A stretch of DNA of 64,000 nucleotides from Collinsella sp. 4_8_47FAA (GTDB taxonomy: Bacteria > Actinomycetota > Coriobacteriia > Coriobacteriales > Coriobacteriaceae): contig NZ_KN214137.1 of NCBI RefSeq assembly GCF_000763055.1, positions 1 to 64,000 of the forward strand. Direction: 5' to 3'. Positions 34,532-44,140 of this stretch are shown here, one piece after another. A program made the position numbers and the translations under genes. The notes beneath the pieces are model-generated. The model saw only the letters and a list, made by a program, of their open reading frames with translations. It was not told the origin of the DNA and ran no database searches. Position 1 is the stretch's first letter. Each line of letters begins with the position of its first letter.

Positions 34532-35617
34532 CTATTCCTCTTTGGCAAGATCGAAGGTCACAGTGATTCGATCACGCGAAACACGAATCTTTGGGTCGCC
34601 GCAAAGGTTGAGATAGTACCTGGCGGCAAGGTCATTGAAGTCCCGCTCCACAGCACGCGAAAACTGTGCCATGTCATCCTTGGCAATACGTAGCCCGCGA
34701 CGATCCTTCGCGAGATCGACAGGAGCCGGCGCATGCGAGGACGAATCACGCTCGCGCAGCAGACGCGCGGTCACACCGCGAACGGGCTTAATCTGCCCTG
34801 CCAAAATGCGATGTGCCGTGCGCTCGGACATCCCAAGACCCAAACCCGAGCAGATACGGATAAAGTCCTCGGCATCAGAGGCAAGGCCTAAACGATCGAC
34901 AACCGGAAGCTCGCTCTCGTCATCAATAAACAGGAGACGAGACGTATCGAGCCGACTTGACGCCTGAGCATAAAGGGTCGCGGCAATCTCAGACGGAGAA
35001 CCAAGATAGACATCGCAACCACGCAGCTCCTCGAGCGCAAACTCACAGGCAGCGCGAATAATATTATGCGGGCCGCGAGCACAGACATAACGTCCGTCCT
35101 CATCCTTGACGGCCTGGGGCCAGCTGGACTGATCGGCACGCTCACTGAGGCGGTCGGCTGCAACGCTCACCTTAAAGGCTGAACCAAGATCGACGCCGGA
35201 CGTGACCACACGGGCCTCGTCGGTGTTCTGCTTGATCGAAAACAATGCCATGCCACGACCGTGAACGCCCCAACGGTCCATCTTCATGCTCTCGAGCTTG
35301 GAGGTAACGCGGGCATCGAAGATTCGCTCTTGCATATCCTGCGGAACGCCCGAACCGTTATCCAGAAAGACAAGCGTGCGGACGCCATCTTCCTTGGTCG
35401 TGGCGAGATAGACCTTGTCGGCGCCGGCATCGCGAGCATTACGGAGCATTTCGATGACGATATCCTCGACATGCTGAATGTCGTGTTTTGCCTGGCGCCG
35501 CTCGGCCTCCGAAACGCGGAGGCGGACATACCCCTCGCCAAGGTTCTCCTCGACGCGAAGGTTGCCCTCCCCCGACATCGACGCGATAAATGAGATGAGC
35601 TCGTTCGCGTCGCTCAT
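34532..35617 (-). CDS. GHKL-type ATPase of unknown function
   Basis: A 361-residue protein with an HSP90/MutL-like ATP-binding fold: N-box with E56 and N60 (IEMLRNARDAGA), G1 box DNGSG (86-90) and G2 box GVHGRG (117-122). The C-terminal 200 residues match no domain I recognise; there is no histidine-phosphotransfer segment, so it is not an ordinary sensor kinase. It starts 1 bp after the rny stop with almost no ribosome site, implying translational coupling to RNase Y. A role with rny or spoVS is only contextual. Confidence 0.75.
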   Translation of the reverse strand: MSDANELISFIASMSGEGNLRVEENLGEGYVRLRVSEAERRQAKHDIQHVEDIVIEMLRNARDAGADKVYLATTKEDGVRTLVFLDNGSGVPQDMQERIFDARVTSKLESMKMDRWGVHGRGMALFSIKQNTDEARVVTSGVDLGSAFKVSVAADRLSERADQSSWPQAVKDEDGRYVCARGPHNIIRAACEFALEELRGCDVYLGSPSEIAATLYAQASSRLDTSRLLFIDDESELPVVDRLGLASDAEDFIRICSGLGLGMSERTAHRILAGQIKPVRGVTARLLRERDSSSHAPAPVDLAKDRRGLRIAKDDMAQFSRAVERDFNDLAARYYLNLCGDPKIRVSRDRITVTFDLAKEE

Positions 35618-35618
35618 G

Positions 35619-37169
35619 TTATTTAGCGATATCGACAGCGCGGCTCTCGCGAATCACGACGACGCGCACCTGACCGGGATACTCCATCTCTTCCTCGATC
35701 TGATGGGCGATATCGTGAGCCAGGACCGTGGACTGGGCATCGGAGATCTTGTCCGGCTGAACCATGACGTGGACCTCGCGACCAGCCTGCATGGCATAGG
35801 TACGCTCGACGCCTTCATGGGAGTTGGCAATCTCCTCGAGCTTCTCGAGACGCTTGATGTAGTTCTCGGCAGACTCGCGACGGGCACCGGGGCGAGAGGC
35901 GGAGACGGCATCGGCGGCCTGTACCAGGACATCGAGCACCGTGTTGGGGTCGACATCGGCATGGTGAGCCTCGATAGCGTGGACGATAACGGGCTTCTCA
36001 CCATAACGGCGGGCAAGCTCGGCGCCGATGACGGCATGCGGGCCCTCGACGTCGTGGTCGATTGCCTTGCCAAGGTCGTGCAGCAGGCCGGCGCGCTTGG
36101 CGGTCACAACGTCCAGGCCAAGCTCGGAAGCCATCACGCCGCACAGGTCAGAGACTTCGAGGGAGTGCTGAAGCACGTTCTGACCAAACGAAGTACGGTA
36201 GCGCAGGGCACCAAGGGTCTTGACGATCTCGGGATGCAGGTCGTGAATGCCGGTATCGAAGGCAGCCTGCTCGCCAGCCTCGCGCACGCGCTGCTGAACC
36301 AGGTCGGCAGCCTTGTGATACATCTCCTCGATGCGAGCGGGGTGAATGCGGCCGTCGGCGATGAGGTTCTCGAGGGCAACACGAGCGGTCTCACGACGGA
36401 CCGGGTCGAAGCTCGAAAGAACGACGGTCTCGGGCGTATCGTCGATCACGAGGTTGACACCGGAAACCTGCTCGAAGGTCCGGATGTTGCGACCCTCGCG
36501 ACCGATGATACGGCCCTTGAGGTCATCAGAGGGAATGTGCACGGAGGTAACGGTGACCTCGGCTGTGTGGTCGGCAGCGCAGCGCTGAATCGCCAGGGAC
36601 AGAATCTCCTGGGCGGTCTTGTGGCACTCGGCGCGAACCTGCTGCTCGGACTCGCGAATGATCGTGGCGGCCTCGTGGGTGACCTCGCCGCGAACCTTAT
36701 CGAGGAGCTCCTTGTGGGCGTCCTCGCGGGTAAGGTCGGCAATACGCTCGAGCTCGGAGGTCTGCTTAGTGCAGAGCTCCTCAAGCTCGCGGGAGCGCTT
36801 CTCGACCTGACCGGCCTGGCTGGACAGCTGGTGCTCACGCTTGTCGAGAGCGTCGTTTCGGCGATCAAGGGACTCCTCGCGCTGCATCACGCGGTTCTCA
36901 AGCGTACGAATCTCGCTCTTACGCTGCTTGTCCTCGGCCTCGGCGGCCTGCTTGTTCTTGATGATCTCCTCTTTAGCCTCGAACAGAGCCTCTTTTTTGA
37001 GGGTCTCGGCCTGACGCTTAGCATCACCGATCAGGGACTCAGCCTGTGCGTGTGCCGACTGGATCTTTTCGTCGGCCTCGTGAAGACTACCCTGCTTGGC
37101 GGTGCGCATGTAGGCAATGGCGGCGATGGCACCCAAAACGATGCCAACGAGCGCTGCGATGATAGGCAT
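35619..37169 (-). CDS. rny: Ribonuclease Y
   Basis: Membrane-anchored endoribonuclease that begins mRNA decay. The 516-residue protein has an N-terminal helix (about 3-22), a long coiled coil (about 30-190), a KH domain ([15 protein letters not shown]) and an HD domain with [10 protein letters not shown] (about 365-374). I chose the ATG at 37169, five bases after AAGGAG; an upstream GTG abuts the ribosome site. Confidence 0.95.
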   Translation of the reverse strand: MPIIAALVGIVLGAIAAIAYMRTAKQGSLHEADEKIQSAHAQAESLIGDAKRQAETLKKEALFEAKEEIIKNKQAAEAEDKQRKSEIRTLENRVMQREESLDRRNDALDKREHQLSSQAGQVEKRSRELEELCTKQTSELERIADLTREDAHKELLDKVRGEVTHEAATIIRESEQQVRAECHKTAQEILSLAIQRCAADHTAEVTVTSVHIPSDDLKGRIIGREGRNIRTFEQVSGVNLVIDDTPETVVLSSFDPVRRETARVALENLIADGRIHPARIEEMYHKAADLVQQRVREAGEQAAFDTGIHDLHPEIVKTLGALRYRTSFGQNVLQHSLEVSDLCGVMASELGLDVVTAKRAGLLHDLGKAIDHDVEGPHAVIGAELARRYGEKPVIVHAIEAHHADVDPNTVLDVLVQAADAVSASRPGARRESAENYIKRLEKLEEIANSHEGVERTYAMQAGREVHVMVQPDKISDAQSTVLAHDIAHQIEEEMEYPGQVRVVVIRESRAVDIAK

Positions 37170-37204
37170 GCTCACTCCTTTTTATGGATTCGTTACACAA
37201 CAAA

Positions 37205-37230
37205 GCGAACCGTCCTTACGAACGGCTCGC
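37205..37230 (-). promoter_or_regulatory. Leader hairpin before rny
   Basis: Nine-bp stem (one G-T pair) with an 8-nt loop, ending 36 bp upstream of the rny start and followed on the minus strand by TTTGTTGTG. It resembles a weak intrinsic terminator in the leader, possibly an attenuator or an RNase target. The rest of the gap up to recX (37427) is AT-rich without other recognisable signals. Confidence 0.4.
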
Positions 37231-37426
37231 GACATTTGAGTAATATGGGCGCAGCTTATGCGGGTCGGATACAGATAAACATATAAACAAACTCATCACA
37301 GATGAGCACATATCACAAAGCAAATGACAGTGTTTATCGTACGTTGAACCACAACAACTGTCAAATAAATGGCCCCAGCACGGCGGCTAAAACGCGGTGA
37401 ACGGCAGGGCAACAAAGCGCATACGC

Positions 37427-38119
37427 CTAAACTGCACATTCCTCGCGTTCGGCATCGAGACGTGCCTTAACGGCATCGGCGGCGATGTGATACGAGAAGC
37501 CCTTGCCCATCAAAAACCGAACCAGTTTTTCGAATCCGCGCGTCTCTGGAACACGACGCTTGGCGAGCAGGGCTGACGCACGCGTCAAATCGTCTTCGAC
37601 GGCAAAATAATCCTCGGGATAACCGGGAATGTCATCGAGCACGACATGACGGCGCTTGAGCTCGGTCTCGATTTTGCGCTGTCCCCAACCGCGCCGCTTG
37701 CGCTCCTCGATAAAGTACGAGCAAAAGCGGCTCTCGTCTAAAAAGCGATACTCGGTGGCGCGCTCGACGGCGAAATCGATCGCAGGCTGGTGAAAGCCGT
37801 AGCGAGCCAGCTTGTCACGGACCTCACCCGTTGCATGGTCGCGGCGCGATAACATCTCGGTCACCATGGTAAGTGCACATTTACGCTCAATGAGCTGCAC
37901 CGCCTCACGGAAGTTGTCCCAATCACAGGGAAGATCGGGGCGGTTTTTGACATACAGCCGCGCGACCCGCACGGGAATCCAAATGGACCGCTCAAAACCG
38001 CCCTCAAGCTCACAATCGATATGTGCGCAAGGCTTTTTGGACGCATACCCGCTCGAGAACGAGGAGGCCGCCTTCTTATCGGGAAAGACGACCGTGGCCT
38101 CGGTCACCGTATACGACAT
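37427..38119 (-). CDS. recX: Regulatory protein RecX
   Basis: Limits RecA filament growth. The 230-residue protein has three-helix RecX repeats: LSRRDHATGEVRDKLARYGF (about 89-108), FLDESRFCSYFIEERKRRGWG and FEKLVRFLMGKGFSY. The N-terminal 85 residues are longer than in minimal RecX. It starts 11 bp after recA, the standard arrangement in actinobacteria. Confidence 0.92.
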   Translation of the reverse strand: MSYTVTEATVVFPDKKAASSFSSGYASKKPCAHIDCELEGGFERSIWIPVRVARLYVKNRPDLPCDWDNFREAVQLIERKCALTMVTEMLSRRDHATGEVRDKLARYGFHQPAIDFAVERATEYRFLDESRFCSYFIEERKRRGWGQRKIETELKRRHVVLDDIPGYPEDYFAVEDDLTRASALLAKRRVPETRGFEKLVRFLMGKGFSYHIAADAVKARLDAEREECAV

Positions 38120-38130
38120 GAGCGTAACCG

Positions 38131-39279
38131 CTACTCGTCGTCATCATCGAGCATGGCGGAACCATCGATGGCGTAAAGCTCGTCAAACTCCTCAGGCGCA
38201 GGCTGATCGGTCAGCTCGACCTCGGACGGAGCATCGTCATCAAACTCAAGTCCGCAGGCAAGGCGGACCTTATGCTCAATCTCGTCAGCGCAATCGGGGT
38301 GTTCGCGCAGGAACGCCTTGGCGGCCTCGCGACCGTTGCCGAGCTTGTCCTCGCCATAGGCAAACCAGGAGCCCATCTTCTTGCAGATGCCGCACTCGAC
38401 AGCCATGTCCAGAATCGAGCCCTCCTTAGAGATGCCCGTACCGTACATGATGTCGAACTCAGCAGAACGGAACGGAGCTGCCACCTTGTTCTTAACGACC
38501 TTGGCGCGCACGCGGTTACCGATAACCTCGTCCTTAAGCTTAATGCTGTCGATACGGCGAATGTCGATACGCACCGAAGAGAAAAACTTAAGGGCGCGGC
38601 CGCCCGTCGTAGTCTCGGGGTTGCCGAACATGACGCCGATCTTCTCACGCAGCTGATTAATGAAGATGCACGTCGTGTTGGACTTAGAAAGCGAGCCGGC
38701 GAGCTTACGGAGCGCCTGGCTCATCAGGCGAGCCTGAAGACCGACCGTAGTGTCGCCGATTTCTCCCTCGATCTCGGCACGCGGGGTCAGCGCGGCGACA
38801 GAGTCGACGACGATGGCATCGATGGCGCCGGAACGCACGAGCATGTCAACGATCTCGAGCGCCTGCTCACCCGTATCGGGCTGGGAAATCAGTACCTCGT
38901 CGATATCCACGCCAATGCGCGCGGCATACGTGGGATCGAGCGCATGCTCGGCATCGATAAATGCCACAACGCCACCCATTGCCTGGGCCTCTGCCAAAAT
39001 CTCGAGCGAAAGCGTCGTCTTACCGGAGGACTCAGGACCGTAAATCTCGACGATACGGCCGCGCGGCACGCCGCCGATACCCAGCGCGGCATCGAGGGCC
39101 AGGGCGCCCGTGGGAATGGCCTCGACCTCGAGCTCGGGACCACCGTCGCCGTACCTCATGATGGAACCCTGGCCGAATTTCTTCTCGATCTCGGCCTTGG
39201 TGGTGGCGATCATCTCATCGCGCTCTTTACCCGTCGTGCGAGCATGAACGGTACGTACGGGACCTGAATTCTTGGCCAT
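38131..39279 (-). CDS. recA: Recombinase RecA
   Basis: Strand-exchange ATPase and LexA co-protease. The 382-residue protein has Walker A GPESSGKT, the core VVDSVAAL strand, loop L2 region GNPETTTGG and [14 protein letters not shown]. The C-terminal tail is strongly acidic (ending in DDDDE). The ATG at 39279 follows GAGGAGG. Transcribed with recX from a promoter containing a LexA box. Confidence 0.97.
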   Translation of the reverse strand: MAKNSGPVRTVHARTTGKERDEMIATTKAEIEKKFGQGSIMRYGDGGPELEVEAIPTGALALDAALGIGGVPRGRIVEIYGPESSGKTTLSLEILAEAQAMGGVVAFIDAEHALDPTYAARIGVDIDEVLISQPDTGEQALEIVDMLVRSGAIDAIVVDSVAALTPRAEIEGEIGDTTVGLQARLMSQALRKLAGSLSKSNTTCIFINQLREKIGVMFGNPETTTGGRALKFFSSVRIDIRRIDSIKLKDEVIGNRVRAKVVKNKVAAPFRSAEFDIMYGTGISKEGSILDMAVECGICKKMGSWFAYGEDKLGNGREAAKAFLREHPDCADEIEHKVRLACGLEFDDDAPSEVELTDQPAPEEFDELYAIDGSAMLDDDDE

Positions 39280-39309
39280 GAATAGCCCTCCTCTTAACAA
39301 CCTGCATCG

Positions 39310-39338
39310 ATAATAAACGAACGGCTGTTCGTGGTCAA
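39310..39338 (-). promoter_or_regulatory. recA promoter
   Basis: On the minus strand TTGACC (39338-39333) and TATTAT (39315-39310) are separated by 17 bp, 30 bp upstream of the start. The spacer contains the LexA box, so repressor binding would occlude polymerase. Confidence 0.8.
39319..39330. promoter_or_regulatory. LexA box of recA
   Basis: GAACGGCTGTTC, perfect GAAC-N4-GTTC, lying wholly within the recA promoter spacer. Confidence 0.9.
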
Positions 39339-39379
39339 CCGTTCAGGCCAATCATATGCAGGCGGTCTTTCCAAAACCC

Positions 39380-39430
39380 AACCAAACGCCGACCAAACAC
39401 TGACCAAATGCTTGACCACAAAGGACCAAA
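39380..39430. repeat. Phased GACCAAA repeats upstream of recA
   Basis: Five copies of (G/A)ACCAAA-like heptamers begin at 39380, 39391, 39402, 39414 (GACCACA) and 39424, spaced 11, 11, 12 and 10 bp, close to one helical turn each. They lie about 42-98 bp upstream of the recA -35. They may be a protein-binding array or a UP-type curved segment. Confidence 0.55.
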
Positions 39431-39505
39431 TATGAACAAGGCAGGCAAAAATACATCTACAACCAGCACAAACGCCAAATGAGCCTAAGGTCCCTATCTC
39501 CACAA

Positions 39506-39529
39506 TTAAGGGGCTCGAAGGCCCCTTAA
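39506..39529 (-). terminator. Terminator of pncC
   Basis: Nine-bp perfect stem TTAAGGGGC/GCCCCTTAA with a 6-nt loop, 7 bp beyond the pncC stop. The T-tract (TTAATTG) is weak. Confidence 0.6.
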
Positions 39530-39536
39530 AACACGT

Positions 39537-40067
39537 CTATACCATAGAGTTGAGCACAAGGGCAATGCGACCCAATGCCTCCGTGACCGCATGGGCACGA
39601 ACACACGAACGGTCGCCCTCATAGTGGCAGCGCACAGAGTCCACAACCGGCACGCCCCCATCGGCGGAACGATGCGCCCAGCCAATATAGAAAGTGCCCG
39701 CCGGATCGTCCTCAGTGCCACCGCCGGGGCCGGCATAACCCGTTGCGCTCACTGCAATATCGCTCTGGTACAGCTCCAGCGAACCCACCGCCATCTCGCG
39801 CGCGGTCTGATGCGACACCGCGGTATAGCGGTCAAGCGTCTCCTGCTCAACACCAAGAACGCGATGCTTAATCTCATCGCAATAGGTCACCGCACCGCCA
39901 CGCAGCACCGCCGAGGCGCCCGGGATATCGGCAATCGTCGAGGCGATCATACCCGCCGTCAGCGACTCAGCCGTCGAAACCGTCACGCCCCGAGCGCTCG
40001 CGCGCTCGACAATATCACGCGCCAGCTCCTCGTTATGTGCGGAAATCTGCTCAAAAGAGTCCGTCAT
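39537..40067 (-). CDS. pncC: CinA C-terminal-type nicotinamide-nucleotide amidohydrolase
   Basis: A 176-residue protein consisting only of the CinA C-terminal domain, which deamidates NMN in pyridine nucleotide recycling. Motifs STAESLTAGMIA, GGAVTY, NGYAGPGGG-like ATGYAGPGGG and GTFYIGW are present; the N-terminal MoaB-like domain of full CinA is absent. It lies between pgsA and recA as cinA does in Bacillus. The ATG at 40067 is preferred over a GTG six bases upstream; ribosome site is poor. Confidence 0.9.
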   Translation of the reverse strand: MTDSFEQISAHNEELARDIVERASARGVTVSTAESLTAGMIASTIADIPGASAVLRGGAVTYCDEIKHRVLGVEQETLDRYTAVSHQTAREMAVGSLELYQSDIAVSATGYAGPGGGTEDDPAGTFYIGWAHRSADGGVPVVDSVRCHYEGDRSCVRAHAVTEALGRIALVLNSMV

Positions 40068-40079
40068 ACCCACCAGGAC

Positions 40080-40718
40080 CTAGACCGAAAAGACGATCTT
40101 GCGGCAGTTCCAGAAGTACTGGGCGCCCGAGATAACGGTCAGGACAACGGCAACGGCGTACAGGAAGCGCGAAACCGAGTAGATGCCGAGCGTTAGCGCC
40201 ACCGGGCCAAGGTGCAAGCCGGCCATAGCAAAAACGCACAGGTAACCGCAAATGGAGACCATCGTGGTTGCCGTCTTGTACTTGCCGAGCTTATCGGCCG
40301 CAACGACCACACCGGCCGCACTCGCGACCATGCGAAGGGCGCTCACCAGAAGCTCACGGAACAGGATAATGAACACGGACCACACGGTCACTACGCCAAA
40401 ATCCAAGAACAGCAGCAGGGCCGAGAACACGAGCAGCTTATCGGCGATGGGGTCCAAGAATTTACCGAAGTCGGTGATCTCGTTGCGCGAACGCGCCAGA
40501 TAACCGTCGACCTTATCGGTGCACGACAGGATCACATACAGAATGAAGGCAGCGGCGGCGAGCGGGCCGTCGAAGGTGCTCCAATCCGTACCGGCAACAC
40601 TCGTTTGAGAAAGCGCCGACACGATCATGAACACCGGGATAAAGACGATGCGAACGCACGTCACGATGTTGGCGGGCGTCCAGACACTCGTCAGTTCCTT
40701 ATTACTCTCGTTAGCCAC
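40080..40718 (-). CDS. pgsA: CDP-diacylglycerol-glycerol-3-phosphate 3-phosphatidyltransferase
   Basis: Makes phosphatidylglycerophosphate. The 212-residue membrane protein opens with the TPANIVTCVRI segment typical of PgsA and carries the complete CDP-alcohol motif starting DKVDGYLAR and ending LDPIADK (about residues 67-93). Gene order rimO-pgsA-cinA/pncC-recA supports the assignment over the paralogue at 19168. Confidence 0.94.
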   Translation of the reverse strand: MANESNKELTSVWTPANIVTCVRIVFIPVFMIVSALSQTSVAGTDWSTFDGPLAAAAFILYVILSCTDKVDGYLARSRNEITDFGKFLDPIADKLLVFSALLLFLDFGVVTVWSVFIILFRELLVSALRMVASAAGVVVAADKLGKYKTATTMVSICGYLCVFAMAGLHLGPVALTLGIYSVSRFLYAVAVVLTVISGAQYFWNCRKIVFSV

Positions 40719-40727
40719 GACGCTCTC

Positions 40728-42077
40728 CTACTCCACAACATGACCGATAAGCTCGTAGCAGAAGCTATCGGTAAACTCGACGGTCAGAATATCGCCCACG
40801 GACGCCTCGCTGGCGTCCAGATGCACCGCGCCATCGGAATCGGGCGCCTGGAACCAGGCATGGCCGATCAGCTCGGCGCCATCCTCGGTCTCTTCGATAC
40901 CGTCGACGATTACCTGGGCTCGCTCGCCCACATGGGCGGCGGTGGCGGCAAAACCGAGCGACTCGGCCAGGTCCATGGCCTCCTGGGCGCGCTCGAGCTT
41001 AACCTCCTCATCGACCTGGCCCTCCATCTTGGCGGCCAGGCTACCTTCCTCACGCGAGTAGGCAAAGACACTCGTGTAGTCAAAGCCGACGGTGTCCATA
41101 AAGTCGATAAGGTCGCGGAACTCGTCGTCGGTCTCGGTCGGGAAGCCGACCATGGCCGTGGAACGAATCACGATGCCGGGGATGCGCTCGCGAAGGTCGC
41201 GGAACAGATCCTCGAGCTCCTGGCGCGAACCGGAGCGACGCATGGCCTTAAGAATGCGCGCGTCGCAGTGCTGCACGGGGATATCGATATAGGGCAGCAC
41301 CTCGGGCGTATCGCGAATCGTCTCGATGAGTTCGTCAGTCATGCCCTCGGGCTGCAGATAGAGCACGCGGACCCAGACGTTGTGCGGGTGTACGGCCTCG
41401 GCGACGGCACGCAGCAGCTGCGCCAGATTGCGCGGCGAGCCATCGGCGACGTCCTCGTCGGCAAAGTCGGTACCCCAGATGCCCGTGTCCTGGCCGATCA
41501 GCACGATCTCGCGCACACCGCCGGCAACCAGGTCGCGCACCTCGGAGATGATGCTCTCGGCATTGCGCGAATGATAGCGGCCGCGGATGTAGGGAATCAT
41601 GCAGAAGCTGCAGAAGCGGTTGCAGCCATCGGAAATCTTGACGTAGGCGACAGCACCCTCGACGGTACGTTTGACCTGCGGGATATAGGCTGCAATCTCA
41701 CGCTCGACACCCAGCACGCCATCGATGACCGCCACGATGCCATCTTCCTCGTCGGCCTTCACAAAGGCAGCGACCTCGGGCAGCTCGTCAGGCAGGTCAT
41801 CGCCATAGCGCGACGGCACGCAGCCGCACATGACGATGGGGCAAGAACGAACGCCGTCCTGAACCTCGTTGGCGAGCTCGAGCGTGGTCTCGATGCTCTC
41901 GGACGTTGCGGAGGCGAGGAACGAGCAAGTATTGACGATGGCGATATCGGCATCCTGCGGGTCGAATGCCTCCTCGTAGCCCGCGGCGGTCAAAAGAGAA
42001 CGCATGCGGTCGGTGTCAACCTCGTTCTTAGCGCACCCGAGGGTGATGTAGAGCACGGAGCCCAACGGTGTATCCAT
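40728..42077 (-). CDS. rimO: Ribosomal protein S12 methylthiotransferase RimO
   Basis: Radical SAM enzyme that methylthiolates Asp in ribosomal protein S12. The 449-residue protein has auxiliary-cluster cysteines C15 (TLGCAKNEVD), C51 and C86, the SAM triad C152-x3-C156-x2-C159 (CNRFCSFC), and a TRAM domain. YITLGCAKNEVDTD is the RimO-type start, distinguishing it from miaB and mtaB in this window. Confidence 0.94.
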   Translation of the reverse strand: MDTPLGSVLYITLGCAKNEVDTDRMRSLLTAAGYEEAFDPQDADIAIVNTCSFLASATSESIETTLELANEVQDGVRSCPIVMCGCVPSRYGDDLPDELPEVAAFVKADEEDGIVAVIDGVLGVEREIAAYIPQVKRTVEGAVAYVKISDGCNRFCSFCMIPYIRGRYHSRNAESIISEVRDLVAGGVREIVLIGQDTGIWGTDFADEDVADGSPRNLAQLLRAVAEAVHPHNVWVRVLYLQPEGMTDELIETIRDTPEVLPYIDIPVQHCDARILKAMRRSGSRQELEDLFRDLRERIPGIVIRSTAMVGFPTETDDEFRDLIDFMDTVGFDYTSVFAYSREEGSLAAKMEGQVDEEVKLERAQEAMDLAESLGFAATAAHVGERAQVIVDGIEETEDGAELIGHAWFQAPDSDGAVHLDASEASVGDILTVEFTDSFCYELIGHVVE

Positions 42078-42104
42078 GTTGGAGAGCAGTCCTTTCGATT
42101 GATA

Positions 42105-42602
42105 TTAGCGGTAGTTGGTGAACTGCAGCGGCTGGCCGTAGTCCTGGTCGCGCAGGAACTGAATCACGGTCTGCAACGCGTCCTTCGAAGCAGAGGAAAC
42201 ACGCAGCTTGTCGGCCTCGATGGTCACCTTGACCTTGAGCTTTTGATCCTTGATGTCCTTGTTGATCTTTTTGGCGGTCGCCTGGTCGATACCCTCGACG
42301 ATATGGCCGAGCACGCGCACGGTGCCGCCCGATGCCGCCTGCGGAGCATCCCACGAGACAGCCTTGAGGTCGATGCCGCGCTTGATGAGCTTGGAGCTCA
42401 GCACGTCGACAATCTGTTTGGAGACAAAGTCGGCCGGGGCGTTGATCATAAAGAGCTTGTCGCCCTTCGAAAGCTCGATCGTGGCGCCGGAATCCTTAAG
42501 GTCATAGCGCTGGGAAATCTCGCGCGTGGTCTGCTGGAAGGCGTTGTCGACCTCTTGCATGTTGACCTCGGACACGACGTCGAAGCTGGAATCTTTAGCC
42601 AT
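42105..42602 (-). CDS. YajQ-family nucleotide-binding protein
   Basis: A 165-residue DUF520/YajQ protein, with the MAKDSSFDVVSEVNMQEVDNA start and SKGDKLFMINAPADFV motif. Family members bind nucleic acid, GTP or, in Xanthomonas, cyclic di-GMP; the ligand here is unknown. GAAAGGAAAC precedes the start. Lies 27 bp upstream of rimO. Confidence 0.92.
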   Translation of the reverse strand: MAKDSSFDVVSEVNMQEVDNAFQQTTREISQRYDLKDSGATIELSKGDKLFMINAPADFVSKQIVDVLSSKLIKRGIDLKAVSWDAPQAASGGTVRVLGHIVEGIDQATAKKINKDIKDQKLKVKVTIEADKLRVSSASKDALQTVIQFLRDQDYGQPLQFTNYR

Positions 42603-42628
42603 AATGTTTCCTTTCGCGTACGAGCGGC

Positions 42629-44140
42629 TTAGTAGCTATCGTACGAATAGTCGGTAGAATCGCTGGGCGTCTGACCGTCAGTTGCGGTATCGGCGCCATC
42701 CGTGGACTGGGCATCGGTACCGTCGGTGGTATCGGTACCATCGGTGGTGTCGGTACCATCAGAACTTTCACCATTCTCGGAATCAGACGTCTCCTTCTTG
42801 GGAACGGTGATCGTCACACGCGCCACGCCCGAGGTCTTGGTATCGTAGCGGACCTTTTCACCGTTCTTGGTAACGGTGACATCGGAAGGCTTGGACGTGG
42901 TGATCTCGATCGAAGACTCGGGCGTGTACTCCTGCTCAAAGGGGCCAGTCGCCTGGGCGCCATAGACCGACTTGCCGTCAACCTTGACCTCAATCCACGC
43001 GGTCTTTCCCTTGGCAACGGAGACTTTGACCTTCGTGACCTCGTTCTCTTCCTTCTTGGCCGTCGTCTTGGTAGCGTCCGAATCAGTCGACTCATCCGTC
43101 GCCTCATCGGTGTCTTCGTCCTCGTCGACCGTTTCGGTCTTCTTAGAAGACTTCTTGGTCGTCGTCTTGGTAGCAGTGGGCGTCTCGGGCATGTTCTCGG
43201 GCGCCGAAGATGCGCAACCGCGCAGAAGCACCACGATGAGCACAATCAACAGCAGCGCAACGGCGCCGATGCCGGCGTAGACGATACGCGGATCGAGCCC
43301 GTTGTTTTGAAGAGTACGTGATCCGCCGCGTCCACGACCGGAACTGCTGCGGCCGCATCCCTGAGGCATACGACCGCGATTGCTATCGGAACGGCCGCGA
43401 TAGCCGCCCTGGCCCTGAAGGCTGCGCTGACCCGAGCGGGGTGCAAGTTCACCGCGGCCTTGATAGCCACGCTGGCCCGAACGCGGAGCCGAAGAGCGCT
43501 GGCCATACGGCTGTGATTGAGAGCGAAGACGCGGCGTCACCTGCGTGGTATCGGCATCCGCATAGCCACCGCGAGAGCGTCCCATAGAGGCACCACGGTA
43601 ACCGCGATCGGAATAGCCGCCGTCGCCATAGCCGACACGAGGGTCACGCGCCACACCGCGGGCAGCGGGAAGTGCACGGTCCTCGGGCATCGGCGTACTG
43701 CGGAACCGGTCACGCTGCGAGCGAATCTCCTCGCCCGAACCCGTCTCGGTAATATAACCGGCCTGCTGAGGACGCTGTCCATAGCGGGTCGAACGACCGC
43801 CCTGAACCATCAGGAAGCGCCCGTTATCGACCGAGGAGCGCGAATTGACGTAGCCGGCGGCGTCCTGAAAACGACCGCCCTGCTGGGACGTTTCGCGTTC
43901 GTATGCCATCAGGTCGTCAAAATAGGCATTGACGACCTCGCGCGGATTGAGGCCCAAAAAACGAGCATAGCTCGAAATCATGCCCTGTGCATAGCCGCGC
44001 GGCGGCATCGAAGCAAAGTTACCGGTCTCGAAAAACTCGATGATCTGCGGCCTGATTTTGATGGTGTTGGCGACCTGCTGAATGGAAAGGCCCATTCGGC
44101 GACGCTGCTCGAGCAGCATGTCACCAAAGCGTGCAGCCAT
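42629..44140 (-). CDS. RodZ-like HTH membrane protein with Arg/Gly-rich linker
   Basis: A 503-residue protein: N-terminal Xre-type HTH (residues 1-75, RRMGLSIQQVANTIKIR), a long Arg/Gly/Ser/Gln-rich disordered stretch (about 85-280), one membrane helix (287-306), an acidic/Lys/Thr stalk and a C-terminal beta domain (DUF4115-like, about 375-450) ending in Thr/Asp repeats (TDGTDTTDGTD). HTH-TM-DUF4115 is the RodZ plan, linking MreB filaments to cell-wall synthesis; no mreB is in the window. The cytoplasmic linker is much longer than in RodZ. Overlaps ftsK by 1 nt. Confidence 0.82.
   Translation of the reverse strand: MAARFGDMLLEQRRRMGLSIQQVANTIKIRPQIIEFFETGNFASMPPRGYAQGMISSYARFLGLNPREVVNAYFDDLMAYERETSQQGGRFQDAAGYVNSRSSVDNGRFLMVQGGRSTRYGQRPQQAGYITETGSGEEIRSQRDRFRSTPMPEDRALPAARGVARDPRVGYGDGGYSDRGYRGASMGRSRGGYADADTTQVTPRLRSQSQPYGQRSSAPRSGQRGYQGRGELAPRSGQRSLQGQGGYRGRSDSNRGRMPQGCGRSSSGRGRGGSRTLQNNGLDPRIVYAGIGAVALLLIVLIVVLLRGCASSAPENMPETPTATKTTTKKSSKKTETVDEDEDTDEATDESTDSDATKTTAKKEENEVTKVKVSVAKGKTAWIEVKVDGKSVYGAQATGPFEQEYTPESSIEITTSKPSDVTVTKNGEKVRYDTKTSGVARVTITVPKKETSDSENGESSDGTDTTDGTDTTDGTDAQSTDGADTATDGQTPSDSTDYSYDSY

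Noticed and set aside
40212..42632. Very long open frame on the plus strand across pgsA, rimO and yajQ
   Set aside because: It is antisense to three clearly recognised genes; high third-position GC keeps the opposite frame open. The translation resembles no protein and is rich in His, Gly, Leu and Val.
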